Numbered from the stretch's first letter, positions 27,075-36,256 are shown. The stretch: DNA of 50,793 nt from Maribacter sedimenticola (GCF_900188415.1 NZ_FZNV01000012.1:1-50793), one strand, 5' to 3'. Program-made: numbers and translations. Notes: generated by a model from the sequence alone, not told the origin.

Positions 27075-28352
27075 TTATATATGGTCTAAAACCCGCTCTA
27101 AAGCCATCCCTCTTGACCCTTTAATAAGGATTGTTGATTTTTTCGGTACGGAATGTTCCGTTAGATATTGCTTTAACTCATCAAAATTCTTAAATTTTTT
27201 CAATGCGGTCTTTGTACGATAGAAATTTTCACCAACAAACATCACTTGGTCAAAATTCATTTGTTCGGTTATCTGTGCTACTGTTTGATGCTCCTCTTCG
27301 GCAGAGTTTCCTAATTCAAACATATCTCCCAATATAGTTATTTTGTTTGCCCTGTCTAATGTGTTGAAATTTTCCAATGCCGCTTTCATGCTTGTGGGAT
27401 TGGCGTTATAAGCATCTAAAATTATATAGTGGTCCAGGTTTTCGATTATTTGGGAACGGTTGTTCTTAGGGGTATAGTTTTCAATAGACTGCTTAATTTT
27501 AGGAACATCAACATTAAAATATTTACCCATGATGACGGCGGCACAGCAGTTGTGGAAATTATATGATCCTATGAGATTAGAGGTTACCTCCGTATCATCG
27601 AACTTAAGACGAACAAAAGGCTGTGCGCCCAAGAATTCAATTTTATAGTAGGAGGAATTTTCCGTGCTGAAGCCGTATTTGCGGGTGTATGATTTTAATT
27701 TATTGAGCTGTATTGGATCATCAGCATTTAGAAATATGGATTTATCTTGTTTTATCAAATATTCATATAATTCGCTTTTACCTTTTATAACGCCATCAAC
27801 GCCTCCAAAACCTTCTAAATGGGCTTTTCCAAAATTGGTTATATATCCAAAATCCGGCTGTGCTATATGACATAAAAAAGCTATTTCTTCTAAATGGTTG
27901 GCACCCATTTCTACAATAGCAAATTCTGTATCTGGTGTAATGGACAACAAAGTTAATGGAACACCAATATGATTGTTAAGGTTGCCTTTCGTTGCAACGG
28001 TTTTGTACGTGGAAGATAAAACGGCATTAATGAGCTCTTTGGTGGTGGTTTTTCCATTGCTACCGGTAAGACTGATTATTTTGGCCGAGCAAAATTTTCT
28101 ATGGTAGTTGGCCAATTGCTGTAAGGTGGTAAGGCAATCGTCTACCAAAATAGTCCTGTCGTTTTGAATAAATTCCTCTTCATCCACGATGGCATAGCTG
28201 GCACCTTGTTCCAAGGCTTTTTTTGCATAGGTATTGCCATTGAAATTTTCACCTTTCAATGCAAAAAATATATCCCCTTTGTTAATATTTCTAGTGTCCG
28301 TACTTACTGATGGATACTTCAAAAAAACCGTATGTAACTCTTGAATATTCAT
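27075..28352 (-). CDS. murF: UDP-N-acetylmuramoyl-tripeptide--D-Ala-D-Ala ligase
   Basis: The cytoplasmic ligase adds D-Ala-D-Ala to the muropeptide precursor of peptidoglycan. The N-terminal domain shows STDTRNINKGDIFFALKG (about 17-34). The ATP loop SLTGSNGKTTTKE puts Lys101 at the phosphate site. Further signs are VEMGANHLEEI (about 148), NADD, and DAYNANPTSMKAALENF (about 311), a MurF hallmark. The 425-residue length is a little shorter than E. coli MurF but usual for flavobacteria. It lies downstream of gldJ on the same strand, with a terminator hairpin between them. Confidence 0.96.
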   Translation of the reverse strand: MNIQELHTVFLKYPSVSTDTRNINKGDIFFALKGENFNGNTYAKKALEQGASYAIVDEEEFIQNDRTILVDDCLTTLQQLANYHRKFCSAKIISLTGSNGKTTTKELINAVLSSTYKTVATKGNLNNHIGVPLTLLSITPDTEFAIVEMGANHLEEIAFLCHIAQPDFGYITNFGKAHLEGFGGVDGVIKGKSELYEYLIKQDKSIFLNADDPIQLNKLKSYTRKYGFSTENSSYYKIEFLGAQPFVRLKFDDTEVTSNLIGSYNFHNCCAAVIMGKYFNVDVPKIKQSIENYTPKNNRSQIIENLDHYIILDAYNANPTSMKAALENFNTLDRANKITILGDMFELGNSAEEEHQTVAQITEQMNFDQVMFVGENFYRTKTALKKFKNFDELKQYLTEHSVPKKSTILIKGSRGMALERVLDHI

Positions 28353-28366
28353 AAAATCGAAGATAT

Positions 28367-28394
28367 AAAAAAAGCCCTTTGTGAAAAGGGCTTT
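28367..28394 (-). terminator. Terminator between gldJ and murF
   Basis: A 10-bp stem (28371-28380 with 28385-28394) and four-base loop are followed on the minus strand by a T-run. It lies between the gldJ stop and the murF start. murF must either be read through or start from its own promoter in the roughly 15 bases left or inside the hairpin. Confidence 0.85.
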
Positions 28395-28419
28395 TAATAG
28401 TTATGATATGAACAAAATG

Positions 28420-30087
28420 TTATTTGGCTTTTTTACCTCTAACCGTTTTGTTCTTAGTCTTTGATTTTGAACCAACTCTAGACATTGCACATCTAAACCC
28501 TATATAGTCCGTTGCCATATATTGTGGCAAATACCTTCTTTGTGCAGGGTCTAACCAATATGCCCTATCTCTCCAAGAACCGCCTTTGTATACTCTAACT
28601 TCATCATTGATAAGCGTTGTTCTGTTGTTTGATGAGTCGTAACCTTTTATAAGGTTTCCGGCAGAGTCCCTGGCCACGGAGTGCTTTGGTGAGTTGTACA
28701 TCTTTTTCTTGTCGTCCTGTTCCTCATCATCGCTAAACCTGTCATAGAACCTAGAAGAACCTGGGTCACCATCTCTATAACCTCTGTTGTCGCTTGATGA
28801 GAAGTTGGTTCTTAAATAAGTCTCTTCTTCGTCTACAGGAACCATTTTTATTTCTCCCGGAAGGTTAACGGCAATAACTTTTCCATTGGGCAGGGTATCA
28901 AAGGCAATGGAATCTTTTAAGACCTTGACTTTGCCATCTTCCCCTATGGCGCTTTTCATATAAATATTACCTCTATAATAGTTAAAATCGCTCACCTCGT
29001 CATCAACAATAGGTCTATAGACATCCGCAACCCACTCGGCCACATTACCTGCCATATCGTAAAGGCCTAAATCATTTGGTTTGTAGGACATAACTTCCGC
29101 CGTAATATCGGCACCATCGTCAGACCATCCTGCAATTCCGCCATAATCACCTTTACCTTGTTTAAAGTTGGCCAATTGATCTCCACGTCCTACGCGTTGT
29201 CCGTTACGAGTATAATCCCCTTCCCAAGGATATTTTTTTCTACCTCTATAGTTGTTGTATTCCCTTTGTCCAACTTGTGCCTGTGCAGCATATTCCCATT
29301 CCGTTTCTGTAGGAAGTCTGTATTCTGGCATTATGATACCACTACTTCTTTTTGCAAAAGCAGAAGTACTATCTTTTTTCATTTTACCTTGAAGCGAATC
29401 TATTTGACCATTATAAACAGATTCTGGCCTGTTTAAATATGCTTCTGTGCTAAAAGTGCCCTGAACTTCTCCGGTTGCGGCTTGGTATTTGGCATCTTCG
29501 GATAAATAACCTTCACGTTCCAACATAACTTCGTTTACACGGTCAGTTCTCCATTCTGCAAACTGTGTCGCCTGTATCCAGTTAACGCCTACCACAGGAT
29601 ATTCTGCATATGCCGGGTGTCTTAAGTAGTTGTTGGTCATGGTTTCGTTAAATCCTAACCTGTTTCTCCAAACCAAGGTATCCGGCAAAGCTCCCACATA
29701 AATATTGGTATATTTAGGATTTTCCGGAGGGTATACGCTTTTTAAATAGTCAAGATACTCAAGATACATTACATTGGTCACCTCTGTCTCATCCATGTAA
29801 AATGATTGTACATGTTGGGATGTTGGTGTGTTGTTCCAATCATGCATAACATCATCCTGTACCTTACCCTTGGTAAATGTGCCACCTTCAACAAATACTA
29901 ATCCAGGAGCGGTTTCTTGTTCCTTGAAGTCTGTATTATATTGAAAACCACCTTCCTTGGCATTTATTTTCCAACCTGTAGCTCTAGACGTATTTTTGGA
30001 CGATGAAGATTTAGAACAGCTGTTAACCGTTAATCCCCCAACGATAACAATGCATGAGAGTACAACTTTTATTAAACGTTTTTTCAT
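28420..30087 (-). CDS. gldJ: Gliding motility lipoprotein GldJ
   Basis: GldJ is an outer-membrane lipoprotein of the gliding/T9SS machine; in Flavobacterium johnsoniae it is needed for movement and for stability of other Gld proteins. The signal peptide ends with VNSC, making Cys24 the lipid anchor. The body is an FGE-sulfatase (formylglycine-generating enzyme-like) fold: FVEGGTFTKGKVQDD (about 64), ETEVTNVMYLEYL (about 100), YRLPTETEWEYAAQAQ (about 255), DMAGNVAEWVADVY (about 345) and VYKGGSWRDRAYWLDPAQRR (about 507). The tail is rich in Lys and Arg. Its 555 residues match the family. It is divergent from porV, with 441 bases between. This family has no known enzyme activity. Confidence 0.96.
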   Translation of the reverse strand: MKKRLIKVVLSCIVIVGGLTVNSCSKSSSSKNTSRATGWKINAKEGGFQYNTDFKEQETAPGLVFVEGGTFTKGKVQDDVMHDWNNTPTSQHVQSFYMDETEVTNVMYLEYLDYLKSVYPPENPKYTNIYVGALPDTLVWRNRLGFNETMTNNYLRHPAYAEYPVVGVNWIQATQFAEWRTDRVNEVMLEREGYLSEDAKYQAATGEVQGTFSTEAYLNRPESVYNGQIDSLQGKMKKDSTSAFAKRSSGIIMPEYRLPTETEWEYAAQAQVGQREYNNYRGRKKYPWEGDYTRNGQRVGRGDQLANFKQGKGDYGGIAGWSDDGADITAEVMSYKPNDLGLYDMAGNVAEWVADVYRPIVDDEVSDFNYYRGNIYMKSAIGEDGKVKVLKDSIAFDTLPNGKVIAVNLPGEIKMVPVDEEETYLRTNFSSSDNRGYRDGDPGSSRFYDRFSDDEEQDDKKKMYNSPKHSVARDSAGNLIKGYDSSNNRTTLINDEVRVYKGGSWRDRAYWLDPAQRRYLPQYMATDYIGFRCAMSRVGSKSKTKNKTVRGKKAK

Positions 30088-30528
30088 AATTAGGACTTGA
30101 GTTCAATTTTTTATAAGTTATAGTAGTTTGGCTTCTATTCCTTATAATACTAAGTTTTCTTTTAATTTGTTTGTCACTTTCGCTCAATAGAACGGTGTTT
30201 TTATAAGATTATTTTACAATTCAAAATAATTTAAATGATTCTATCACCGTCCCGTTTACGCAAAATGGGCTTACTTAGTTATCTTAACGGACAAATAAAC
30301 TAAATAGTATGGTTTAGGGCATTTCTTTTAGAGCTGATCGCCGCGCCTGCGAATTTCTTATTTTAGAAGTGTTGGTGCTGCTTTGATTTAACCTATTCTT
30401 CATTTTTTCTAATAAAAAACTAGATAACAATACAAGATAACGGTAAAAAGTCCGTTTTCATGTAAAATATTAGGGGTGATTATATTTTATAAGGTATATT
30501 TCGCTCCTATTTTAAAGATGTAATTCCA
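30088..30528 (+). other. 441-base gap between gldJ and porV with no gene
   Basis: No open frame of interest or recognisable remnant was found on either strand. The right end holds TATATTTC (30495-30502), one base off the -7 consensus and 26 bases before the porV ATG, which may be its promoter. A GC-rich patch near 30336-30355 stands out from the AT-rich surroundings. In F. johnsoniae this is the place of porU, which is absent here. Confidence 0.6.
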
Positions 30529-31677
30529 ATGAGAAAAATCTCAATAATTTTCTTTGTACTTGTAATCGGGAAAATTGCGGCCCAGAATGACCAACGTGTT
30601 ATTACTACCGCTGTACCATTTCTTACTATAGCTGCCGATGCAAGGTCTGCCGGTATGGGTGATATGGGGGTTGCAACTTCTACCGATGCTTTTTCTCAGC
30701 AATGGAATCCTGCAAAATTTGCATTTGCCGAGCGTAAAATGGGTATTGGGGTAAGTTATACCCCGTATTTGGAGAGTATTATTACGGATATATCGTTATT
30801 GAATGCCAGTTATTTTAATAAGTTGAACGAACAAAGTGCGTTTGCGGTAAGTTTGCGCTACTTCACTTTGGGCGAGATAGAATTAAGGCAGTTTGCCAAT
30901 GACCCCGGTACTATTGCCAAACCAAATGAGTTGGCTCTAGATGGTTCATATTCCTTAAAGTTAAGCCCTACGTTCTCTATGGCGGTGGCCGGTAGATATA
31001 TCAGGTCAAATTTGAAATTACCACAAAACGGGTCTGAGGATTCGCAGGCGGCAGGTTCGTTTGCTGTAGACGTGGCCGGTTTTTATAGGTCTAGGGAAAT
31101 AGCTTACAATAATTTTGATGGTCGATGGAGGGCAGGATTCAATCTTTCCAACATTGGAGGAAAAATTCAATATGATGCGGGTGGACAGGAAAATTTCTTG
31201 CCAAGTAACCTAAGGTTTGGAGGCGGATTTGATTTCATCTTGGATCAGGATAACGTTGTAGGGTTAACTGCGGAATTCAGCAAGCTTCTTGTGCCAACGC
31301 CCCAGGATTTTGATAATGATGGCGATGTGGATGCGGAAGACAATGATATCTACCAAAATGAAAGTGGCTTTAGTGGTATATTCAACTCTTTTACTGATGC
31401 CCCGGACGGATTCAGTGAGGAGCTAAAGGAATTTACATGGTCCTTAGGTGCAGAATATACCTATCAAGATTCATTTATGTTCAGAACGGGATATTTCAAC
31501 GAAAGTGAGGATAAGGGTTCCCGAAAATTCTTTACATTGGGTGCGGGCTTTAAATTTAATTCTGCCCAAATAGATTTATCGTATCTTTTCTCTACCTCTC
31601 AGGTAAGGAATCCTTTGGAGAACACGTTAAGGTTTTCCTTGACCTTTAATTTAGGGGAGGAGTTTTACAATGATTAA
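30529..31677 (+). CDS. porV: T9SS outer-membrane protein PorV (LptO)
   Basis: PorV is a 14-strand beta-barrel of the FadL type that accepts T9SS cargo at the outer membrane and shuttles it to PorU or the translocon for release or surface attachment. The signal peptide ends near AAQ (residue 19). The start of the mature protein, ITTAVPFLTIAADARSAGMG, is a PorV hallmark. Amphipathic barrel strands continue to the end (RFSLTFNLGEEF). An acidic insert with DFDNDGDVDAEDND (about 265-278) resembles a calcium-binding loop. The protein of 382 residues is complete. The usual partner porU is not next to it. A terminator follows, so cdd is separate. Confidence 0.95.
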   Translation: MRKISIIFFVLVIGKIAAQNDQRVITTAVPFLTIAADARSAGMGDMGVATSTDAFSQQWNPAKFAFAERKMGIGVSYTPYLESIITDISLLNASYFNKLNEQSAFAVSLRYFTLGEIELRQFANDPGTIAKPNELALDGSYSLKLSPTFSMAVAGRYIRSNLKLPQNGSEDSQAAGSFAVDVAGFYRSREIAYNNFDGRWRAGFNLSNIGGKIQYDAGGQENFLPSNLRFGGGFDFILDQDNVVGLTAEFSKLLVPTPQDFDNDGDVDAEDNDIYQNESGFSGIFNSFTDAPDGFSEELKEFTWSLGAEYTYQDSFMFRTGYFNESEDKGSRKFFTLGAGFKFNSAQIDLSYLFSTSQVRNPLENTLRFSLTFNLGEEFYND

Positions 31678-31696
31678 AAGTTCTATTTTATAAAGA

Positions 31697-31726
31697 AAAA
31701 AAACCTGCCTTGTGCAGGTTTTTTTA
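31697..31726 (+). terminator. Terminator of porV
   Basis: AACCTGC (31702-31708) pairs with GCAGGTT (31714-31720), extended by flanking A and T runs, ending in seven T residues. It lies about 20 bases past the porV stop. Confidence 0.88.
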
Positions 31727-31794
31727 TTTGAGCCATTCGGGTTCAAAATATGTAAATTAGCCTATTGGTTACTAAATGACCCTAACAATTTAAG

Positions 31795-32280
31795 ATGGCG
31801 GAACGTAAAAAAATAAATATCGAGGTAACGGTTCATGAAAATGTCGAGGAATTGAATGAATCGTTTAAGACCTTAATGTCCTCGGCTATAAATGCAAGAA
31901 AAAAGGCCTATGCACCTTATTCCAAATTTTCGGTAGGTGCTGCGGTATTAATGGAGAACAATGAAATTATTGAAGGGAACAATCAAGAAAATGCCTGCTA
32001 TCCGGCCGGTTTATGTGCTGAGCGTGTAGCAATATTCTATGCTGGGGCCAAATATCCTGAAATGCGTATTAGGGCCATAGCAATATCTGCCGCGGCATTG
32101 GACCATGGTGTCAATGAGCCCGTTGCGCCTTGTGGTTGCTGCAGGCAGGCCATATCGGAATATGAGTTTAAACAATCGGAACCTATTAAACTGTTGTTTA
32201 TGGGTGAGACGGGCAAGGTCATTATGTGTAATTCCGTAGCGGACCTTTTGCCACTGGGGTTCAATAGTAGCTATCTATAA
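31795..32280 (+). CDS. cdd: Cytidine deaminase
   Basis: The cytoplasmic zinc enzyme converts cytidine and deoxycytidine to uridine forms for pyrimidine salvage. The core phrases are YSKFSVGAAVLM, CAERVAIF with catalytic Glu76 and zinc ligand Cys74, and PCGCCRQ with Cys113 and Cys116. The length of 161 residues fits the tetrameric class, with an N-terminal extension of about 20 residues. It stands between the porV terminator and the pdhA promoter region, a gene order common in flavobacteria. Confidence 0.95.
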   Translation: MAERKKINIEVTVHENVEELNESFKTLMSSAINARKKAYAPYSKFSVGAAVLMENNEIIEGNNQENACYPAGLCAERVAIFYAGAKYPEMRIRAIAISAAALDHGVNEPVAPCGCCRQAISEYEFKQSEPIKLLFMGETGKVIMCNSVADLLPLGFNSSYL

Positions 32281-32433
32281 TACGTGCTGTAAAACACCTT
32301 CCATAAAATAACCACGTTCTTTATTGTTTTTGTTAAGCATATAATTTCGTAATTCATTTGCTTCTATTATTTTTATCGATTCATTTATATGTGTATTTTT
32401 GCCCCTCTGCGAGACATTGGTCAAGCTTACCAT
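32275..32433 (-). CDS. Doubtful 52-aa ORF opposite the pdhA promoter region
   Basis: A minus-strand frame runs from ATG at 32433 to TAG at 32275, covering almost the whole gap between cdd and pdhA and overlapping the last six bases of cdd. The product includes IKIIEANELRNYMLNKNN and ends GVLQHVL; it is polar, without signal peptide or membrane part, and matches no family I know. The pdhA -7 box lies inside it on the other strand. A chance frame is the simpler view. Confidence 0.2.
   Translation of the reverse strand: MVSLTNVSQRGKNTHINESIKIIEANELRNYMLNKNNKERGYFMEGVLQHVL
32393..32400 (+). promoter_or_regulatory. Candidate -7 box for pdhA-pdhC
   Basis: TATTTTTG matches TAnnTTTG and lies 72 bases upstream of the pdhA ATG. 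The -33 region is T-rich but lacks a clear TTG. The rather long leader may hold regulation. Confidence 0.45.
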
Positions 32434-32472
32434 ATGAATCTCAGGGAATTTTAAAACCTTTAGTTAAAATTG

Positions 32473-33471
32473 ATGAAAAAAATCACCAAGGAAACGTATT
32501 TGAAATGGTATGAGGACATGCTATTTTGGAGGAAATTTGAGGATAAATTGGCCGCTGTTTATATTCAGCAGAAGGTAAGAGGATTTCTTCATTTGTATAA
32601 TGGTCAAGAAGCTGTTTTGGCTGGCGCCCTACATGCAATGGACCTTACCAAGGATCGTATGATCACTGCATATAGAAACCATGTGCAGCCAATTGGTATG
32701 GGTGTGGATCCCAAACGTGTAATGGCGGAATTATATGGTAAAGTAACAGGGACATCCAAAGGTATGGGTGGTTCTATGCACATATTTTCAAAAGAACATC
32801 GTTTTCACGGAGGGCATGGTATCGTAGGAGGTCAGATTCCTTTAGGTGCCGGTATGGCCTTTGGCGACAAGTATGCCGGTAGGGATAATGTTACCTTGTG
32901 TTATATGGGAGACGGCGCCGTAAGGCAAGGTTCTTTACATGAAACGTTCAATTTAGCTATGTTATGGCAATTGCCAGTGGTATTCGTTTGTGAGAACAAT
33001 GGTTATGCCATGGGTACATCAGTTGAACGTACATCGTTCTCTACGGAAATTTGGAAACTTGGTTTGGGCTATGAAATGCCATGTGGCCCTGTGGATGGTA
33101 TGAATCCTGTAACGGTTGCCCAAGAAATGAGCAAGGCAATAGAAAGAGCAAGAAGTGGTGGCGGTCCAACATTTTTGGAAATGAAGACTTACCGTTATAG
33201 AGGTCATTCCATGTCAGATGCCCAACATTATAGAACTAAGGATGAGGTTGCGGAATACAAGAAAATAGACCCAATTACCCAGGTATTGGATATTATAAAG
33301 GAAAACGAATACGCAACAGATAAGGAAATCAAGGAAATTGACAAAAGGGTCAAGGATTTGGTTAAGGAATGCGAAAAGTTTGCAGAAGAGTCAGATTATC
33401 CACCAGTAAACCAATTGTATGATATGGTTTACGAACAAGAGGATTTTCCATTTGTTCAACATAAAATATAA
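32473..33471 (+). CDS. pdhA: Pyruvate dehydrogenase E1 component, alpha subunit
   Basis: E1-alpha binds thiamine diphosphate and, with E1-beta, decarboxylates pyruvate and acetylates the lipoyl group of E2. The phrases FLHLYNGQEAVLAG (about 38), GTSKGMGGSMHIFSKEHRFHG (about 97), GDGAVRQGSLHETFNLA for the diphosphate site (about 148) and CENNGYAMGT (about 175) are all present. The regulated-loop phrase RYRGHSMSDAQHYRTKDEV is near 240. The ATG at 32473 is taken as the start because the preceding in-frame codon is TTG and the ATG has the better position. At 332 residues it is full length. pdhC follows after 4 bases. The E1-beta gene is not in the window. Confidence 0.95.
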   Translation: MKKITKETYLKWYEDMLFWRKFEDKLAAVYIQQKVRGFLHLYNGQEAVLAGALHAMDLTKDRMITAYRNHVQPIGMGVDPKRVMAELYGKVTGTSKGMGGSMHIFSKEHRFHGGHGIVGGQIPLGAGMAFGDKYAGRDNVTLCYMGDGAVRQGSLHETFNLAMLWQLPVVFVCENNGYAMGTSVERTSFSTEIWKLGLGYEMPCGPVDGMNPVTVAQEMSKAIERARSGGGPTFLEMKTYRYRGHSMSDAQHYRTKDEVAEYKKIDPITQVLDIIKENEYATDKEIKEIDKRVKDLVKECEKFAEESDYPPVNQLYDMVYEQEDFPFVQHKI

Positions 33472-33475
33472 TTAA

Positions 33476-35128
33476 ATGGCTATAGTAGTAAATATGCCCC
33501 GTTTAAGCGATACCATGGAAGAGGGTACCGTAGCTAAATGGTTAAAAAGCGTAGGAGATAAAGTTGAAGAAGGCGATATATTGGCAGAAATCGAAACCGA
33601 TAAGGCTACGATGGAATTTGAATCCTTCAATGAAGGTACTTTGTTGCATATTGGGATTCCGGAAGGCGACACTGCACCTGTGGACAGTCTTTTGGCCATC
33701 ATAGGTGATGAAGGTGAGGATATTTCTTCTTTGTTGAACGGTAGTGGCACATCTGCACCGGCCTCTGAAACTACTGGTGATACTGCATCTGAAGATGAAG
33801 ATCAAATGGAGGTTTCCGAAGATACGGAGCAAGGCGGTGGTGAAATTCCGGAAGGAGTGGAAATTGTAAAGATGCCCCGTTTAAGTGATACCATGGAGGA
33901 AGGTACCGTGGCAAGTTGGTTAAAGCAGGTAGGTGATGATGTAGAAGAAGGTGATATTCTTGCAGAGATAGAAACGGATAAAGCTACTATGGAGTTTGAG
34001 TCATTTTATAGTGGTAAGTTGCTATATATAGGTATTCAAGAAGGTGAATCTTCCCCTGTAGATGCTGTTTTGGCTATTATAGGTCCTGAAGGTACGGATG
34101 TAGATGCCGTTTTGAACAATAAGTCCAGTGCAGGGAAGAAAAGTACCGCGACGAGTTCGGTTAAAGAAGAAAGTAAGCCGGCCCAAGCGGATACCAAAAA
34201 AGAGGATACAAAATCGGTTGCTGATGGGGAACGAATTTTTGCATCTCCCTTGGCAAAAAAGATTGCTGCCGATAAAGGTATAGATTTGGCCAAAGTTACC
34301 GGATCCGGTGATAATGGAAGGATTATTAAAAAAGATATAGAGAATTATACTCCAAGTACTGCTGCTGCACCTGTAGCGGCATCTACTGGAAAAGCGGAAA
34401 CCGCTGTTGCATCTCAACCAGTCTCCATGGCATTGCCATCTGGGGAAGAAGGTACGGAAGAGGTTAAGAATTCCAATATGCGTAAGGCGATTGCCAAGGC
34501 CTTGGGTAATTCAAAGTTCAGTGCCCCACACTTTTACCTTACAATTGAGGTTGATATGGACAATGCCAAAGCGTCCAGGGCACAGATCAATAGTCTGCCA
34601 GATACCAAGGTGTCTTTCAATGATATGGTTTTAAAGGCCTGTGCTATGGCGCTGAAGAAACATCCTCAAGTAAACACTACTTGGAACGGTGACACTACAA
34701 CGTATAATAAGCATATTCATATGGGTGTAGCGGTTGCAGTGGATGAAGGCTTAGTAGTACCCGTGGTAAAACACTGTGATCTTTTGGGACTTACCCAAAT
34801 TGGTGCGGCCGTTAAGGATTTAGCAGGAAAAGCACGTAGTAAGAAAATAGCTCCCGCAGAAATGCAGGGAAGTACGTTTACAGTATCTAACTTGGGAATG
34901 TTCGGTATTCTAGAATTTACAAGTATCATTAATCAACCTAACTCGGCAATATTGTCGGTAGGAGCAATTGTTGAAAAACCAGTAGTAAAAAATGGTGAGA
35001 TTGTAGTGGGCAGTACCATGAAATTGACCCTTGCTTGTGATCATAGAACTGTTGATGGTGCTGTAGGGGCACAATTCCTTCAGACATTAAAGTCATATGT
35101 TGAGAATCCGGTGACAATGCTTGCCTAG
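33476..35128 (+). CDS. pdhC: Pyruvate dehydrogenase E2 (dihydrolipoamide acetyltransferase)
   Basis: E2 forms the complex core and moves acetyl groups to CoA. The 550 residues carry two lipoyl domains, with lipoylated Lys43 and Lys169 in identical TDKATMEFESF phrases, each followed by an acidic or Ala/Ser-rich linker. A peripheral-subunit-binding domain (about 250-288, ASPLAKKIAADKGIDL) precedes the catalytic domain, with RKAIAKAL near 340 and DHRTVDGA giving catalytic His523 and Asp527. The two lipoyl repeats are offset by 378 bases and nearly alike at the DNA level, a sign of internal duplication. The gene follows pdhA and ends at a terminator. Confidence 0.95.
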   Translation: MAIVVNMPRLSDTMEEGTVAKWLKSVGDKVEEGDILAEIETDKATMEFESFNEGTLLHIGIPEGDTAPVDSLLAIIGDEGEDISSLLNGSGTSAPASETTGDTASEDEDQMEVSEDTEQGGGEIPEGVEIVKMPRLSDTMEEGTVASWLKQVGDDVEEGDILAEIETDKATMEFESFYSGKLLYIGIQEGESSPVDAVLAIIGPEGTDVDAVLNNKSSAGKKSTATSSVKEESKPAQADTKKEDTKSVADGERIFASPLAKKIAADKGIDLAKVTGSGDNGRIIKKDIENYTPSTAAAPVAASTGKAETAVASQPVSMALPSGEEGTEEVKNSNMRKAIAKALGNSKFSAPHFYLTIEVDMDNAKASRAQINSLPDTKVSFNDMVLKACAMALKKHPQVNTTWNGDTTTYNKHIHMGVAVAVDEGLVVPVVKHCDLLGLTQIGAAVKDLAGKARSKKIAPAEMQGSTFTVSNLGMFGILEFTSIINQPNSAILSVGAIVEKPVVKNGEIVVGSTMKLTLACDHRTVDGAVGAQFLQTLKSYVENPVTMLA

Positions 35129-35152
35129 GAATCTTCAATAAATAGAATTATG

Positions 35153-35183
35153 AAAGCATCCTTTTAACGGGATGCTTTTTTTT
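35153..35183 (+). terminator. Terminator of pdhA-pdhC
   Basis: AAAGCATCC (35153-35161) pairs with GGATGCTTT (35170-35178), followed by a long T-run. It lies about 25 bases after the pdhC stop. A TATCTTTA box at 35183-35190 may start the next operon. Confidence 0.88.
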
Positions 35184-35209
35184 ATCTTTAGAATCTAAAT
35201 GATAGTAAT

Positions 35210-36256
35210 ATGAAATATATAATTGTGGTACTTATTGGTTTAACGGTCTTAAGTTGTGGAAACGCCAAGATAGACCAGTCCACGGTACTTAATCCTACCA
35301 ATAATCCTAAAGGGGTACAGGGATCCGTGTCTCAAGGTGCGGAGAATGTTCCTACTGCGGTAAATACTATACAATCCAAGACCGGTGTCGCTACAAGTTC
35401 TGATGATATAGAAAAAACAATGGTTTTTTTAACTTCTGATGAATTACAGGGTAGAGATACCGGTAGCGAAGGTATAGGGAAAGCGGCCAGTTTTATTGAG
35501 GATGTTTTTGAGGAGAACAATGTTGCGCCATATTATTCTACCTATAAGGATACTTTAAGTAATTATAGTGACGGTATAGCCTATAATATAGTTGGGGTTG
35601 TGCCGGGCACTGATCCTGCACTCAAGAACGAATATGTAATTATAGGTGCGCACTATGATCATATAGGTTTGATCAATGCCGTTGCTGCCGACAATATCGC
35701 CAATGGGGCCAATGATAACGCATCAGGTACAACTGCAGTCATTGAGTTTGCTAAATATTTTGGTGGAATAAATAATAATAAGCGGAGTATACTATTTGCA
35801 TTATTTTCTGCGGAAGAGAAAGGGTTGCTGGGTTCCAAGCATTTGGCACAAAAATTAAAGCAGGAAAATTTAAATGTATATGTAATGTTGAATTTTGAAA
35901 TGATTGGGGTGCCCATGCTCAATAAAGATCACGATTTATATCTTACAGGTTATGAGCAGTCCAATTTAGCGGAAATCAGCAATGTTCATGCCGGTAAGAA
36001 TTTTGTAGGTTTTCTACCAAAGGCCAAAGAGTTTAATTTGTTTAGAAGGTCGGATAATGCACCGTTCCATGATGAGTTCAATGTGCCTTCGCAAACGTAT
36101 AGTTCATTTGACTTTACTAATTTTGGGGAATATCATAAAGTTGGGGATGAAGCACATTTAATGGATTTTGAACATATGTCATCGATAATCAATGATGCAA
36201 AACCTATGTTAGAGGGCATTATCAATGCACCTATAAAAGAAGTAAAATACGAGTAA
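35210..36256 (+). CDS. M28-family metallopeptidase lipoprotein
   Basis: The signal peptide ends in VLSC, so Cys16 is lipidated and the enzyme sits on the cell envelope. The M28 fold binds two zinc ions: IIGAHYDHIG (about 147), NGANDNASGTTAVIEFA (about 166), LFSAEEKGLLGS with the catalytic Glu (about 202) and NFEMIGVP (about 226) are all present, with a C-terminal His region (GEYHKVGDEAHLMDF). Enzymes of this group are aminopeptidases or carboxypeptidases acting on exported peptides. At 348 residues it is full length. It starts a tight gene run with the next gene overlapping at TAATG. Confidence 0.92.
   Translation: MKYIIVVLIGLTVLSCGNAKIDQSTVLNPTNNPKGVQGSVSQGAENVPTAVNTIQSKTGVATSSDDIEKTMVFLTSDELQGRDTGSEGIGKAASFIEDVFEENNVAPYYSTYKDTLSNYSDGIAYNIVGVVPGTDPALKNEYVIIGAHYDHIGLINAVAADNIANGANDNASGTTAVIEFAKYFGGINNNKRSILFALFSAEEKGLLGSKHLAQKLKQENLNVYVMLNFEMIGVPMLNKDHDLYLTGYEQSNLAEISNVHAGKNFVGFLPKAKEFNLFRRSDNAPFHDEFNVPSQTYSSFDFTNFGEYHKVGDEAHLMDFEHMSSIINDAKPMLEGIINAPIKEVKYE

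Noticed and set aside
33494..33912. Near-identical segments 378 bases apart suggesting a mobile or tandem repeat
   Set aside because: They encode the two lipoyl domains of PdhC, a normal internal duplication of E2 proteins.
34022..34417. Open 131-residue frame opposite pdhC
   Set aside because: Antisense to a conserved coding region, Cys/Arg/Phe-rich and without family resemblance.
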